Shown: positions 26,931-36,659 of the stretch, piece after piece
Layout of the letters: the number at the start of each line of letters is the position of its first letter
How positions within the stretch are numbered: position 1 is the first letter of the stretch
DNA from: Myxococcales bacterium
GTDB taxonomy: Bacteria; Myxococcota_A; Polyangia; Nannocystales; Nannocystaceae
Direction: 5' to 3'
Assembly (NCBI GenBank): GCA_014240065.1
Contig: JAAZXR010000002.1
Location: 81,439 to 145,438, forward strand
Length of the DNA stretch: 64,000 nucleotides
Translations under genes and position numbers: made by a program
The notes under the pieces: generated by a model
Seen by the model: the letters and a program-made list of their open reading frames with translations, nothing else
Database searches by the model: none
Told to the model about the DNA's origin: nothing

Positions 26931-27001
26931 GAACGGGCCGAGCGGGGTGGTGCGAGGTTGATCGCCTCCGTGTTGGTTCGAGCTGCGCGTTGGCGGACAG
27001 C

Positions 27002-27505
27002 CTACGATGGGGCAGACAATTCGACCACCGCGAGATGCTCATGACGCACCCAAATCGCGGCAACCTCGCGCGTGCCTTCGTCGAGCGAGCGGATGACGAG
27101 CACCGTCACGAGACCCTCCGTCGCCGAGGTCGTGGCCTCCGTCGCCGAGGCAGTGGCCTGAGCCACCGAGGTCGTGGGCGGAGCCACCGAGGCCGCGGCC
27201 TCCGCGAGCGGGGTCTATTCCGCTGCGGGGGCGAGGGGAGGAGCCCTCGTGCCGAGGTCGGCCCCCTCGGGCAGGCTGGAACATATGGGGCGCTCGTGCA
27301 GCACGCTGCAAAAGTAGATCTCCTCCGCGCAGGTGGCGGTCCACCACGAGGGCCCCTCGTGAGGCGCGTGGACATCGGAGATCGAAAAGCCGCTCGGATC
27401 CTCGCACGGCGCCACCTCTTGGGTCATGTCTGCGTACAGCGCGGTGCTGCAGCCCGCGCAGGCGACCGTCATCAGCGCCAAGCAATATCGCAGCCGCGTC
27501 GCCAT
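27002..27505 (-). pseudogene. Small lipoprotein gene interrupted by an in-frame TAG
   Basis: From the ATG at 27505 a 96-codon frame encodes a lipoprotein (MATRLRYCLALMTVACAGC, lipobox) with a Cys-rich middle (APCEDPSGF, TATCAEEIYFCSVLHERPIC) and an Ala/Pro linker, ending at TAG 27215-27217. The same frame continues without interruption to a second TAG at 27002-27004, encoding an Ala/Thr linker (SVAQATASATEATTSATEG) and a compact tail LVTVLVIRSLDEGTREVAAI, then VVELSAPS. The linker runs across the stop codon, so one substitution appears to have cut a 167-residue protein. Nonsense mutation, readthrough or sequence error are all possible. Function unknown. Confidence 0.55.
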
Positions 27506-27651
27506 CCATGCCACTAGATCACGAATCAACGTAGAAGGGAAGCGCTCGGTTGGCGGGAGGAGGCCGCGTCCGCAGGTTCGCAGCTCGGCGGTACGACGCG
27601 CGGGTGGGTCCACTGGGGAGGGTGGCGGTGGGGCAGGCGCCACCGCGGGGT

Positions 27652-28626
27652 TCACTCGGGCGTGGGAGGAGTGATCGACGCGGGGGTCTGTGGACCCGTC
27701 GCGGGGCGCGTGGTCATGGGAATTTTCCAGATCGGTTCTCCCACATACTCGCTGATCAAGAACAGCTGGGGCGGAGTCTCACGCGAGAGGGCGATGGACT
27801 CGCCTTGTTCTTGGCGAGGGAGTTTCGCGACGCAGGGCGGCTCGCGGAGGAGCGATTCGACGGTCATTGGGCGGACGCCTTCGAACACGAGCGCGTGTTT
27901 GTAGGTGCGCACGACGAAGAGCCCGTGCTCTTCCGAGAGATCACATCCCGTGACACGATCAGCTCGCGCGCTGCCCGAGAGCCTCAAAGGGATGGCGCCG
28001 GCGAGTCGCGCGGCGGCGGTGGTGTCTCGCTGCCACGACTCGACATGGTAGACGCTGGTGCTGAAGGCCAAGGTCTTGGTGAGCAGCACCAGGCCGCCAT
28101 CTGGGAGCACAGAGAGACACTCGACGTCGCGCGACCCCTCGGGATATCGAATCCGCATCGTCTGGACGTCGTGGATCAGGCCGTTGGCGACGAGCGCTCG
28201 CGGCTCTTCGAACCGGTGCACCTCGACCTGGTCGCGGCGTCGTAGGTTGTCGCCGGTGTCCGCGATGTAGAGCATGGAGGGCTGCTCGCCGCGACCCGGT
28301 GAGAGGCTGATGTCTTCCCAGTCGATCGCTTCGATCCCCGCGAGCGCATAGTCGGCGACGGTCACGCCTGTGGCGAGCTCAATCGCGAACAGACGAGGAC
28401 CGTCACCGGAATCGTTGTGGGTCCACCCGATCCCCGGGTGCGTCTGGCTGACGACGAGCCCCGAGGCCTCATCGATCGATGGGTCGTCCAAGGTCGCCTG
28501 TTGAGCTGGCGCGCCGAGGGTCGCGCAGCGAGGTCCGCTCGCGTTCGCGGGGGGCTTGGATGCGCAGTGGCATCCCGCCACGAGCGACGTGGAGGCCCAG
28601 AAGCTGCAGGCGATGGCGAACCTCAT
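27652..28626 (-). CDS. Propeller-like lipoprotein of unknown function
   Basis: A 324-residue lipoprotein: MRFAIACSFWASTSLVAGC is the signal with lipobox. The body reads as a beta-propeller or phytase/esterase-like fold, with SGLVVSQTHPGIGWTHNDSG, LFAIELATGVTVADYALAG, IDWEDISLSPG, LYIADTGDNLRRRDQVEVHR and ECLSVLPDGGLVLLTKT as successive blades. The HNDSGDGPRLFAIE and DWEDI motifs occur in secreted proteins that act on or bind extracellular substrates, but I do not assign an enzyme. It is divergent from the AbgT-type transporter, with 88 bp between proposed starts. Confidence 0.72.
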   Translation of the reverse strand: MRFAIACSFWASTSLVAGCHCASKPPANASGPRCATLGAPAQQATLDDPSIDEASGLVVSQTHPGIGWTHNDSGDGPRLFAIELATGVTVADYALAGIEAIDWEDISLSPGRGEQPSMLYIADTGDNLRRRDQVEVHRFEEPRALVANGLIHDVQTMRIRYPEGSRDVECLSVLPDGGLVLLTKTLAFSTSVYHVESWQRDTTAAARLAGAIPLRLSGSARADRVTGCDLSEEHGLFVVRTYKHALVFEGVRPMTVESLLREPPCVAKLPRQEQGESIALSRETPPQLFLISEYVGEPIWKIPMTTRPATGPQTPASITPPTPE

Positions 28627-28714
28627 GACGAGGGGATCAAAGCCGCGCCGGTCGCTCCTGTCAATCTTAGAGGGCTCGCTTTACGAAGACATCGTCCTAT
28701 GGTCCTCTCTCTTC

Positions 28715-30247
28715 GTGACCGACGAACAACCGAACAAGCCCTCGCTCGTTGGCCGGATGCTCGACCTCGTCGAGCGCGGGGGAAATCTCCTGCCACATCC
28801 TTTCTGGCTGTTTATCTGGCTCATCGTGATCGTGGGGGGGATCTCCGCGTTGTTGGCGTCGATGGGCGTGGAGGTCGCAGACAAGGAGGGGGTCGCGCGG
28901 CCCATCGTCTCCGCGTTTTCGGCGGAGGGCTTGCGATGGTTCGTCCTTCACATGGTCGAGAACTTCGGACACTTCGAACCGCTCGGGCTGGTGTTGGTGA
29001 TGCTCATGGGCGTCGCGGTGGCCGAGGGGGCGGGGCTCATCGAGGCGGTCATGCGGGGGGTCGCGCTCTCGGTGCCGGCGCGCTTCATCGCGCCCGTGCT
29101 GTTCATCTTGGGGGCGTGCGGGAATATCGGCTCGGACGCCGGCGTGGTGGTGATCCCACCGCTCGCCGCGGCGATCTACAAGCAGCTTGGGCGCAACCCG
29201 ATCACCGGGTTGTTGATCGGCTATGTCGGCGCCACCGCGGGCTTCACCGCGAACCTGCTCCCCGCGGGGACCGACGTGCTCGCCATGTCGTTGACGAACG
29301 CGGCCACCGGGGGTGACCCAGAGGTCAACGTGCTCGCGAACTGGTACTTCATGGTGGTCTCGGTGTTCTTCTTGGCGACCTTGGGGACCCTCGCCACCAA
29401 GTGGTTTGTGGAGCCGCGCCTCCCTCAGGTCGAGTCCTCAGGGGAATCGCTGGAGGCGCTCGGTGAGCGCGAGCGCGGCGCGGTGCGAAAGGCGACGGTC
29501 GCGATCTTGCTCGGTGCCGGGATTTGGCTGCTCACCTTGCTGGTGCCCGGAGGGCCGCTTCGACACCCCGATCCTGACCCGGCGCTGTTCTGGAGGTCGC
29601 CGTTCTTCCGCGGCTTGGTCCCGATCTTGTTCTCGCTCTTTGTCCTCGGCGGGGTCGTGTATGGGCGCGCCGTGGGTACGGTGAAGAAGGCCGATGATGT
29701 GCTGGAGTTCATGGCCGACGCCATGAAGCGCATGGGCCCATACATCGTCCTGGTGCTCGCGATCGCGCAGTTTACAGAGATTTTCCAGTTCACCCGCATC
29801 GATCGCCTGATCGCCGTGGAGGGGGCGAGGGGGCTCAAGAGCATCGGCTTTGAGTCGTTCCCGCTGGCGTTCTTTTTGGCGTTCATTGTGATCGTCGCGG
29901 TGGCGAATATCTTCATGGGGAGCGCGTCCGCGAAGTGGGCCATCTTCGCGCCCATCTTCGCGCCCATGTTCATCTCGCTCGGCTACCACCCCGGCTTCAC
30001 CCAATTGCTGTATCGCCTCGGAGATTCGGTCACGAATTGTGTGAGCCCGCTGTACCCCTACTTCCCGCTGCTGCTCGGATGGATCGCGCAGCACGACAAA
30101 TCGCGGGCGAAGGTGGGTACGGTCCTCTCCTACTTGGTGCCGTACGCGTTTGTCCTCTTGATTGGTTGGACCGTCATGCTCGGGATCTGGTACGCGTTGG
30201 GATTGCCGGTGGGGCCGGACACACCCATTGTCCTCCCCGTCGACTAG
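28715..30247 (+). CDS. AbgT-family transporter
   Basis: A polytopic inner-membrane protein of 510 residues from the GTG at 28715, close to E. coli AbgT (508). It opens LDLVERGGNLLPHPFWLFI and carries about a dozen hydrophobic segments with AbgT landmarks: VAVAEGAGLIEAVMRGVAL, LFILGACGNIGSDAGVVVIP, FTANLLPAGTDVLAMSLTNA and FMGSASAKWAIFAPIFAPMF. Family members carry p-aminobenzoyl-glutamate or act as sulfonamide exporters, so the substrate cannot be fixed from sequence. The start is inferred: longer in-frame starts would overlap the divergent lipoprotein gene. It ends overlapping the methyltransferase convergently by 4 bp. Confidence 0.88.
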   Translation: MTDEQPNKPSLVGRMLDLVERGGNLLPHPFWLFIWLIVIVGGISALLASMGVEVADKEGVARPIVSAFSAEGLRWFVLHMVENFGHFEPLGLVLVMLMGVAVAEGAGLIEAVMRGVALSVPARFIAPVLFILGACGNIGSDAGVVVIPPLAAAIYKQLGRNPITGLLIGYVGATAGFTANLLPAGTDVLAMSLTNAATGGDPEVNVLANWYFMVVSVFFLATLGTLATKWFVEPRLPQVESSGESLEALGERERGAVRKATVAILLGAGIWLLTLLVPGGPLRHPDPDPALFWRSPFFRGLVPILFSLFVLGGVVYGRAVGTVKKADDVLEFMADAMKRMGPYIVLVLAIAQFTEIFQFTRIDRLIAVEGARGLKSIGFESFPLAFFLAFIVIVAVANIFMGSASAKWAIFAPIFAPMFISLGYHPGFTQLLYRLGDSVTNCVSPLYPYFPLLLGWIAQHDKSRAKVGTVLSYLVPYAFVLLIGWTVMLGIWYALGLPVGPDTPIVLPVD

Positions 30248-31019
30248 CCTCCCGCGGGTGAGGCGTGCGTCGCGACGAACACCATGTGTTCACTGGCTTC
30301 TGGATCGAAGGGGCGCTGATCGAATCCTCCCCACAAGGCGCTGGGCTCGAGTCCGGCGCGCATGCTGGCGAGCATGAGCTCTTCCGCCAGCACATAGCGC
30401 TGCGGGAGAGCGGCCTCGTAGACGCGCCCACCCGGACCCACGTACCGGTAATGGGCCTCGATTGTCTGCGCTTCCCGGTCCCACCGACTCCGCTCGTGCA
30501 CCGTAAAGGCGGCGCCGTCGATCTCGACCGCGTCGAGTTCAGCCCACTCGTCGAGTTTGCCCATGTCCTCTTGGGAGGCGAGATGGTGAAACCCGTCCGC
30601 AGCGTAGGCGTCGAGGGCGAGGAGACCTCCTGGGGCGAGGTGGGCCGCGGCCGTGTCAAGACAGGCGAGAAGCTCCGCGGCGTCCGCGAGACAAAACAGG
30701 CCGCTGTAGGGGATCAAAACCCGATCAAATCGGCGACCGAGCGCGAGGGTGCGCATGTCCCCGCGCCGGTAGGAGAGCGCTGGCGCGGCGTCTGTACCCA
30801 AGGTCGGGGTGCGGGCGCGGGCCAGCGCCAACAGTCCCTCGTGCAGGTCCACGCCGACACCGGTCGCGCCCGATGGCACGACCGCCGAGAGGACTCTACC
30901 GCTGCCACACCCGAGCTCAAGGACGCTCTGGGCGCCGTCGCAGAGGGCGGCGTAGAATTCGACATCGCCGGCGCTGCCGCGGTGGGTGGCGTCGTAGAAG
31001 ATTGCGTCGTACGGCTCGC

Positions 31020-31023
<4 letters not shown>
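30244..31023 (-). CDS. SAM-dependent methyltransferase (class I)
   Basis: A 259-residue cytoplasmic enzyme. The SAM-binding motif I is SVLELGCGSGRVLSAVVP (about residues 33-50), then GVGVDLHEGLLALARART and RRGDMRTLALGRRFDRVLIP. AHLAPGGLLALDAYAADGF is the motif III region. Target unknown; small molecules such as polyketides or lipids are plausible because the fold lacks RNA- or DNA-binding additions. The start overlaps the upstream hybrid kinase stop by 4 bp (ATGA), a coupling that could link methylation to a signalling input. Confidence 0.88.
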
Positions 31024-33131
<2,108 letters not shown>

Positions 33132-33209
33132 GGTCGGGGTAGAAGTTGCGAAACTCGCTCGAACAAGCCGGGAAACCGGTCCGAAGAAACTCCGGGAGAA
33201 CCTAAGGTA

Positions 33210-33239
33210 GGGAGCCTATCGCAGGGGGAGCCTATCGCA
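33210..33239 (+). repeat. 14-bp direct repeat upstream of the DUF1338 gene
   Basis: GGGAGCCTATCGCA occurs at 33210-33223 and again at 33226-33239, a 16-bp period. It could be an operator for a dimeric regulator of the downstream gene, but no regulator is identified. Confidence 0.45.
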
Positions 33240-33326
33240 TTCGCGGTGGGAAGGCGTCGAAACATCTGCGGCGGCGCGGCAGGCGGACGCTTGCGTGTGG
33301 CCGGTGTTTGTGCGAATGCCGACGGA

Positions 33327-34151
33327 ATGGACGAGGAACGAACCGTGAGGGGATGGTTTGAACCATGGTGGGACGCGTACGTGGAGATCGCTCCGCACGC
33401 GGAGCGCGCGAGGGCGCTCTTGCGACCGAGTGGCGGAATCCTGGGCATGGACCACATCGCGGTCCGGACGTTCGCGACTCCTCGTCTTGGAATGAGGCGC
33501 TTGGCACCGAGACTTGAGGCGGCGGGATACCAGCAGACTGGGAGCTACGAATTCGGAGAGAAAAGACTCCGCGCGGTGAGCTACAGCCACCGATCCGCGC
33601 CGCTACCACGGATTTTCATCTCTGAATTGGTCCTCAGCGCGTTCACTCGGGAGTTTCGGGAGCTCGTCTCTCGATGCGACAGCCGGCAAGAGCACGACGC
33701 GCCAGACCTGCTCTGGAATCCGGAGTGCCCATGGCGGACGCTCTCATCCACGGAGTACGCGACGTTGCGCGCGGAGTCTGAATACGGCGCGTGGGTGGGC
33801 GCGTACGGGTTGCGGGTAAACCACTTCACGATCGGATTCCAACAGCTCTCGGGGTTTGAGTCGCTCGAGGAGGTCAACGATCACCTCCTCGCGAGTGGCT
33901 TCGAACTCAACGGCGGTACGCAGCCGATTCAAGGATCGAAGGAGCGACTTCTCGAACAGTCGTCGACGGTCGCCGAGTTGGTCGACTTGAAATTTTCGGA
34001 TGGGAAGGTAGAGCGTGTGCGGAGCTGCTATGTGGAGTTCGCGCGCCGTTATCGAGATAATATGGGGAACCTATTCGATAGATTTGTGACTTCACAAGCG
34101 GATACTATTTTTGAATCGACCGATATGAACCGCTCTGTCGACCCAGGCTGA
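33327..34151 (+). CDS. DUF1338 / HglS-type Fe(II) dioxygenase (2-oxoadipate to D-2-hydroxyglutarate)
   Basis: A 274-residue protein matching the DUF1338 family, whose characterised member HglS converts 2-oxoadipate to D-2-hydroxyglutarate in lysine catabolism. Predicted metal ligands are visible: GGILGMDHIAVRTFA (His43), YGLRVNHFTIGFQQL (His166) and SCYVEFARR (Glu237); other family blocks are PRIFISELVL, SEYGAWVGAYG and LEQSSTVAELVDLKF. The ATG at 33327 puts the His-containing block at the usual distance from the N-terminus; the longer in-frame start is Arg/Gly rich. Whether it acts on 2-oxoadipate here is inferred; no other lysine-catabolic genes are adjacent. Confidence 0.83.
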   Translation: MDEERTVRGWFEPWWDAYVEIAPHAERARALLRPSGGILGMDHIAVRTFATPRLGMRRLAPRLEAAGYQQTGSYEFGEKRLRAVSYSHRSAPLPRIFISELVLSAFTREFRELVSRCDSRQEHDAPDLLWNPECPWRTLSSTEYATLRAESEYGAWVGAYGLRVNHFTIGFQQLSGFESLEEVNDHLLASGFELNGGTQPIQGSKERLLEQSSTVAELVDLKFSDGKVERVRSCYVEFARRYRDNMGNLFDRFVTSQADTIFESTDMNRSVDPG

Positions 34152-34257
34152 GTCGGAGCAGGAAGTGACACAGGTGGTTTCCCATCATCGACGTTGCTGA
34201 CACAATTTTCAGACAGCACCGGAGCGACTGGGAGGCTCCCCGCTCCGCGTTGACAGC

Positions 34258-34287
34258 TTGACAAACAATGTTCAAGAGCCGTACCTT
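34258..34287 (+). promoter_or_regulatory. Candidate sigma70-type promoter
   Basis: TTGACA at 34258-34263 (a second TTGACA lies at 34250) with TACCTT at 34282-34287 after 18 bases. A start point here would fall only a few bases before the ATG at 34297, implying a nearly leaderless message. Weak -10, so tentative. Confidence 0.28.
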
Positions 34288-34296
34288 TCCATCGCG

Positions 34297-34743
34297 ATGC
34301 AATCGACTACGAAACTTGAGCAGAGCTTTGAACGCGTGTTGGCTAGCCGAGAGAAAGAGCTATTTCTAGACACGTTGCTCGCTCACTCCGACATGACTCT
34401 GGTTCAACTCGCAACTCTGGCGAAGTCACGATGCAGAGATATGGCGAATAAAACCTCGGTGGAAGACTTGTTGGCGCACGCGGGCGGGCCTCGTGGGGGG
34501 GCGCCAAAGACTGCAGGAGGGTTCGGGACGGTGAGTACTCGCACCGCCGCGGACCGCCGTGATTTTGACGGGAAAGTTTTGGGGTTTGTTCAAGGGTGTT
34601 CGGCTCCGTGCACGGCGACTGAAGTTCGAGAGTCCCTCGGGGGCACGCCGCTGCAAATTCGGCGTGCGTTGAATCGCCTGATCGAGCGTGGCGAGCTGGA
34701 TTATCTCGGGCAGGCTCGGGGTACCCGATACACGGCGAACTGA
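34297..34743 (+). CDS. Small DNA-binding-like protein with C-terminal winged helix
   Basis: A 148-residue protein from the ATG at 34297. An N-terminal helical part (LEQSFERVLASREKELFLDT and LVQLATLAKSRCRDMANK) precedes a Gly-rich linker and a C-terminal domain of about 65 residues: DFDGKVLGFVQGCSAPCTAT, then EVRESLGGTPLQIRRALNRL and IERGELDYLGQARGTRYT. This helix-turn-helix with a wing (GxxRGTRY) resembles winged-helix domains fused to H-NS-like or nucleoid proteins. It probably binds DNA; the target is unknown. A short intergenic gap of about 140 bp separates it from the asparaginase gene. Confidence 0.72.
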   Translation: MQSTTKLEQSFERVLASREKELFLDTLLAHSDMTLVQLATLAKSRCRDMANKTSVEDLLAHAGGPRGGAPKTAGGFGTVSTRTAADRRDFDGKVLGFVQGCSAPCTATEVRESLGGTPLQIRRALNRLIERGELDYLGQARGTRYTAN

Positions 34744-34881
34744 GGTTTCGTGTCATCCTTGACCCCTGAGGGCGTTCGACCGGCGGCGAAGAAGTGGTCC
34801 TGTTCGGCCGGTTGTGAGCGCTTCTGGGCGAATTTGGGGTGGCATGGAGACAAGGGCGCGGTGTCCTCGTAGCGTTGCCGC

Positions 34882-35937
34882 ATGCTCGAGAGCGAGACCA
34901 AGAGATCGCGAGTGTGCTTGCTGTACGTGGGCGGCACGATCGGGATGCGCCGCGATCAACGGGGATCTTGGATTCCCGACCTTGAGACATTCGAGGAGGC
35001 GTTGCGACGCGCACCTGAGCTGTCGCATCCGAGCGTGCCCTCCTACGATCTTGTGTCGATGACACCTCTCTTGGATTCCGCGCAGTCGCGCCCCACCGAT
35101 TGGGTGAGAATCGCAGCGGAGATCGAGGCGCGCTATGAGGCATACGACGGATTTGTGGTCATTCATGGCACGGACACCATGGCGTACTCGGCCTCCGCAC
35201 TTAGTTTTCTGATTCAAGATCCTGGCAAGCCGATCATTTTTACTGGCGCGCAGCTCAGCCTCGCCGATCCCCGCTCCGACGGACGGCAGCACTTGGTCAC
35301 GAGCCTCATGATGGCGGGGGAAGGCCGCGCGAACGAGGTCGGCCTGTATTTTGCGGACGCGTTGTTTCGAGGGAACCGAGCGCAGAAGTTTCACAATGAA
35401 TCGTTCGTGGCGTTCTCAAGCGGAAATTTCCCCGCGCTCGCCCGCGCCGGCGTGAAGATCAACTACCGAAGACAGCTTATCCGGAGCTCGAGCGCCGCAG
35501 GCCCCGTCTTTTGGACGCTGAATTCAGATCCGGCCGTGGTCGCTGCGCGCGTGTATCCGGGGCTGCGTGGTCAGGCGCTCGAACTCTTGACGCAAGCGCC
35601 GGTGCGCGGCCTGGTATTGGAGAGCTATGGATCGGGGAACGTTCCCTCCGATGATGCCTCGTTCATGCGCGCCTTGGAGCGAGCTATCGAGGCCGGCATC
35701 GTGGTCGTGAACACGTCGCAGTGTCATCGAGGTCGCGTGCGGCAGGGTAGGTACGGGACGGGGGCGAGGCTCCGCGACATCGGCGTCGTGAGCGGCGGTG
35801 ACATGACGCCCGAAGCGACGCTGACAAAGCTATACTGCCTTCTGGGTCGCGGCGACGACGCTCAGACGGTGCGAACGATGATGGCAGAGGACCTGGCTGG
35901 GGAGCGTTCCGAGGAGGATGACGATGACGATGATTAA
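34882..35937 (+). CDS. ansA: Type I (cytoplasmic) L-asparaginase
   Basis: A 351-residue asparaginase. The two catalytic blocks are LLYVGGTIGMRRD (Thr19) and FVVIHGTDTMAYSASALSF (Thr97-Asp98), and no signal peptide precedes them, so it is a cytoplasmic type I enzyme hydrolysing asparagine to aspartate and ammonia. Further matches are IIFTGAQLSLADPRSDGRQH, LYFADALFRGNRAQKFHNES and LVLESYGSGNVPSDD. The C-terminal Asp-rich tail (EDDDDDD) is odd for the family. It overlaps a downstream thioredoxin-like lipoprotein gene by 20 bp. Confidence 0.92.
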   Translation: MLESETKRSRVCLLYVGGTIGMRRDQRGSWIPDLETFEEALRRAPELSHPSVPSYDLVSMTPLLDSAQSRPTDWVRIAAEIEARYEAYDGFVVIHGTDTMAYSASALSFLIQDPGKPIIFTGAQLSLADPRSDGRQHLVTSLMMAGEGRANEVGLYFADALFRGNRAQKFHNESFVAFSSGNFPALARAGVKINYRRQLIRSSSAAGPVFWTLNSDPAVVAARVYPGLRGQALELLTQAPVRGLVLESYGSGNVPSDDASFMRALERAIEAGIVVVNTSQCHRGRVRQGRYGTGARLRDIGVVSGGDMTPEATLTKLYCLLGRGDDAQTVRTMMAEDLAGERSEEDDDDDD

Positions 35938-36517
35938 GTGTTCGCGGTGCCTTGGAATGATGGCTCTTGGAATTTTGGTCGCGGGGTGCGGGCGATCTCC
36001 CGGCTCTGCTGGATCTGGAGGCGCTGGGGCCGTCGAACAGGAGCCGACCCAGGGCGCGCGCGAGGATATCTCGATGGTCGGCTACGACGTCCGTCGGCTA
36101 CGGCCTGCAAAGGAACCCCTCGCGAAGAGCTTCGAGCGCATGCGTGCTGCGACGGCGCGCGACGGGAAGAAAGCGGCGGTGCTGTTCTCTGCGGATTGGT
36201 GCCAGCCGTGCCGCGACCTGGAGATCGAGCTCGGCAATTTGCACCCACAGGGGACGGTTGATGATGTGAGGATCATCGAGCTCCAAGAAGAGGAGTGGCA
36301 AAAGGCGGTGCGGATGGACGAGTTTAACGGGCTGCGCGCGCAGTGGGATCGTGTGCTCAATCGGTATCCGCTTTTCGTCGTCCTCGATGATCAAGGCGCG
36401 CGCGTCGACGAGATGCAGCGCGGGCGGGAGCGACTCGAGGAGGCCGGCGTCGCCGCCACCATCCCCAATTGGTTCGCGAGCCTTCGCGCGTTGAATTGGC
36501 GACCGCCTGAGGGTTGA
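35918..36517 (+). CDS. Thioredoxin-fold lipoprotein, DsbD-gamma-like (CQPC)
   Basis: A 199-residue lipoprotein with signal MTMTMIKCSRCLGMMALGIL ending in lipobox VAGC. The domain has FERMRAATARDGKKAAVLFS, then ADWCQPCRDLEIELGNL (Cys95/Cys98), RIIELQEEEW and the cis-Pro loop NRYPLFVVLDDQGARVDE, similar to the C-terminal (gamma) domain of DsbD and to periplasmic thioredoxins. The start overlaps asparaginase by 20 bp, so translation may be coupled. It is the sixth thioredoxin-like lipoprotein of the window, but lacks a Gly-Asp tether. Predicted role: envelope disulfide reduction. Confidence 0.86.
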   Translation: MTMTMIKCSRCLGMMALGILVAGCGRSPGSAGSGGAGAVEQEPTQGAREDISMVGYDVRRLRPAKEPLAKSFERMRAATARDGKKAAVLFSADWCQPCRDLEIELGNLHPQGTVDDVRIIELQEEEWQKAVRMDEFNGLRAQWDRVLNRYPLFVVLDDQGARVDEMQRGRERLEEAGVAATIPNWFASLRALNWRPPEG

Positions 36518-36659
36518 GCTCCTCTTGCACGACGACGCGCGGGGCCACGCCTGCGCGTCAAACCTGCGCGGAACGTCCTCGCCGCCGAATTTGCCGGCGA
36601 TGTGCGCTTTTGTCCGGAATCATCTATGTTCGTGGCGCGTTCACGCTGTGCGTCCCCCA

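Noticed and set aside
27039..27509. Gly-rich minus-strand frame (GGSGHCLGDGGHDLGDG) overlapping the interrupted lipoprotein
   Set aside because: Lacks a signal peptide or recognisable domain, and is out of frame with the lipobox-bearing gene.
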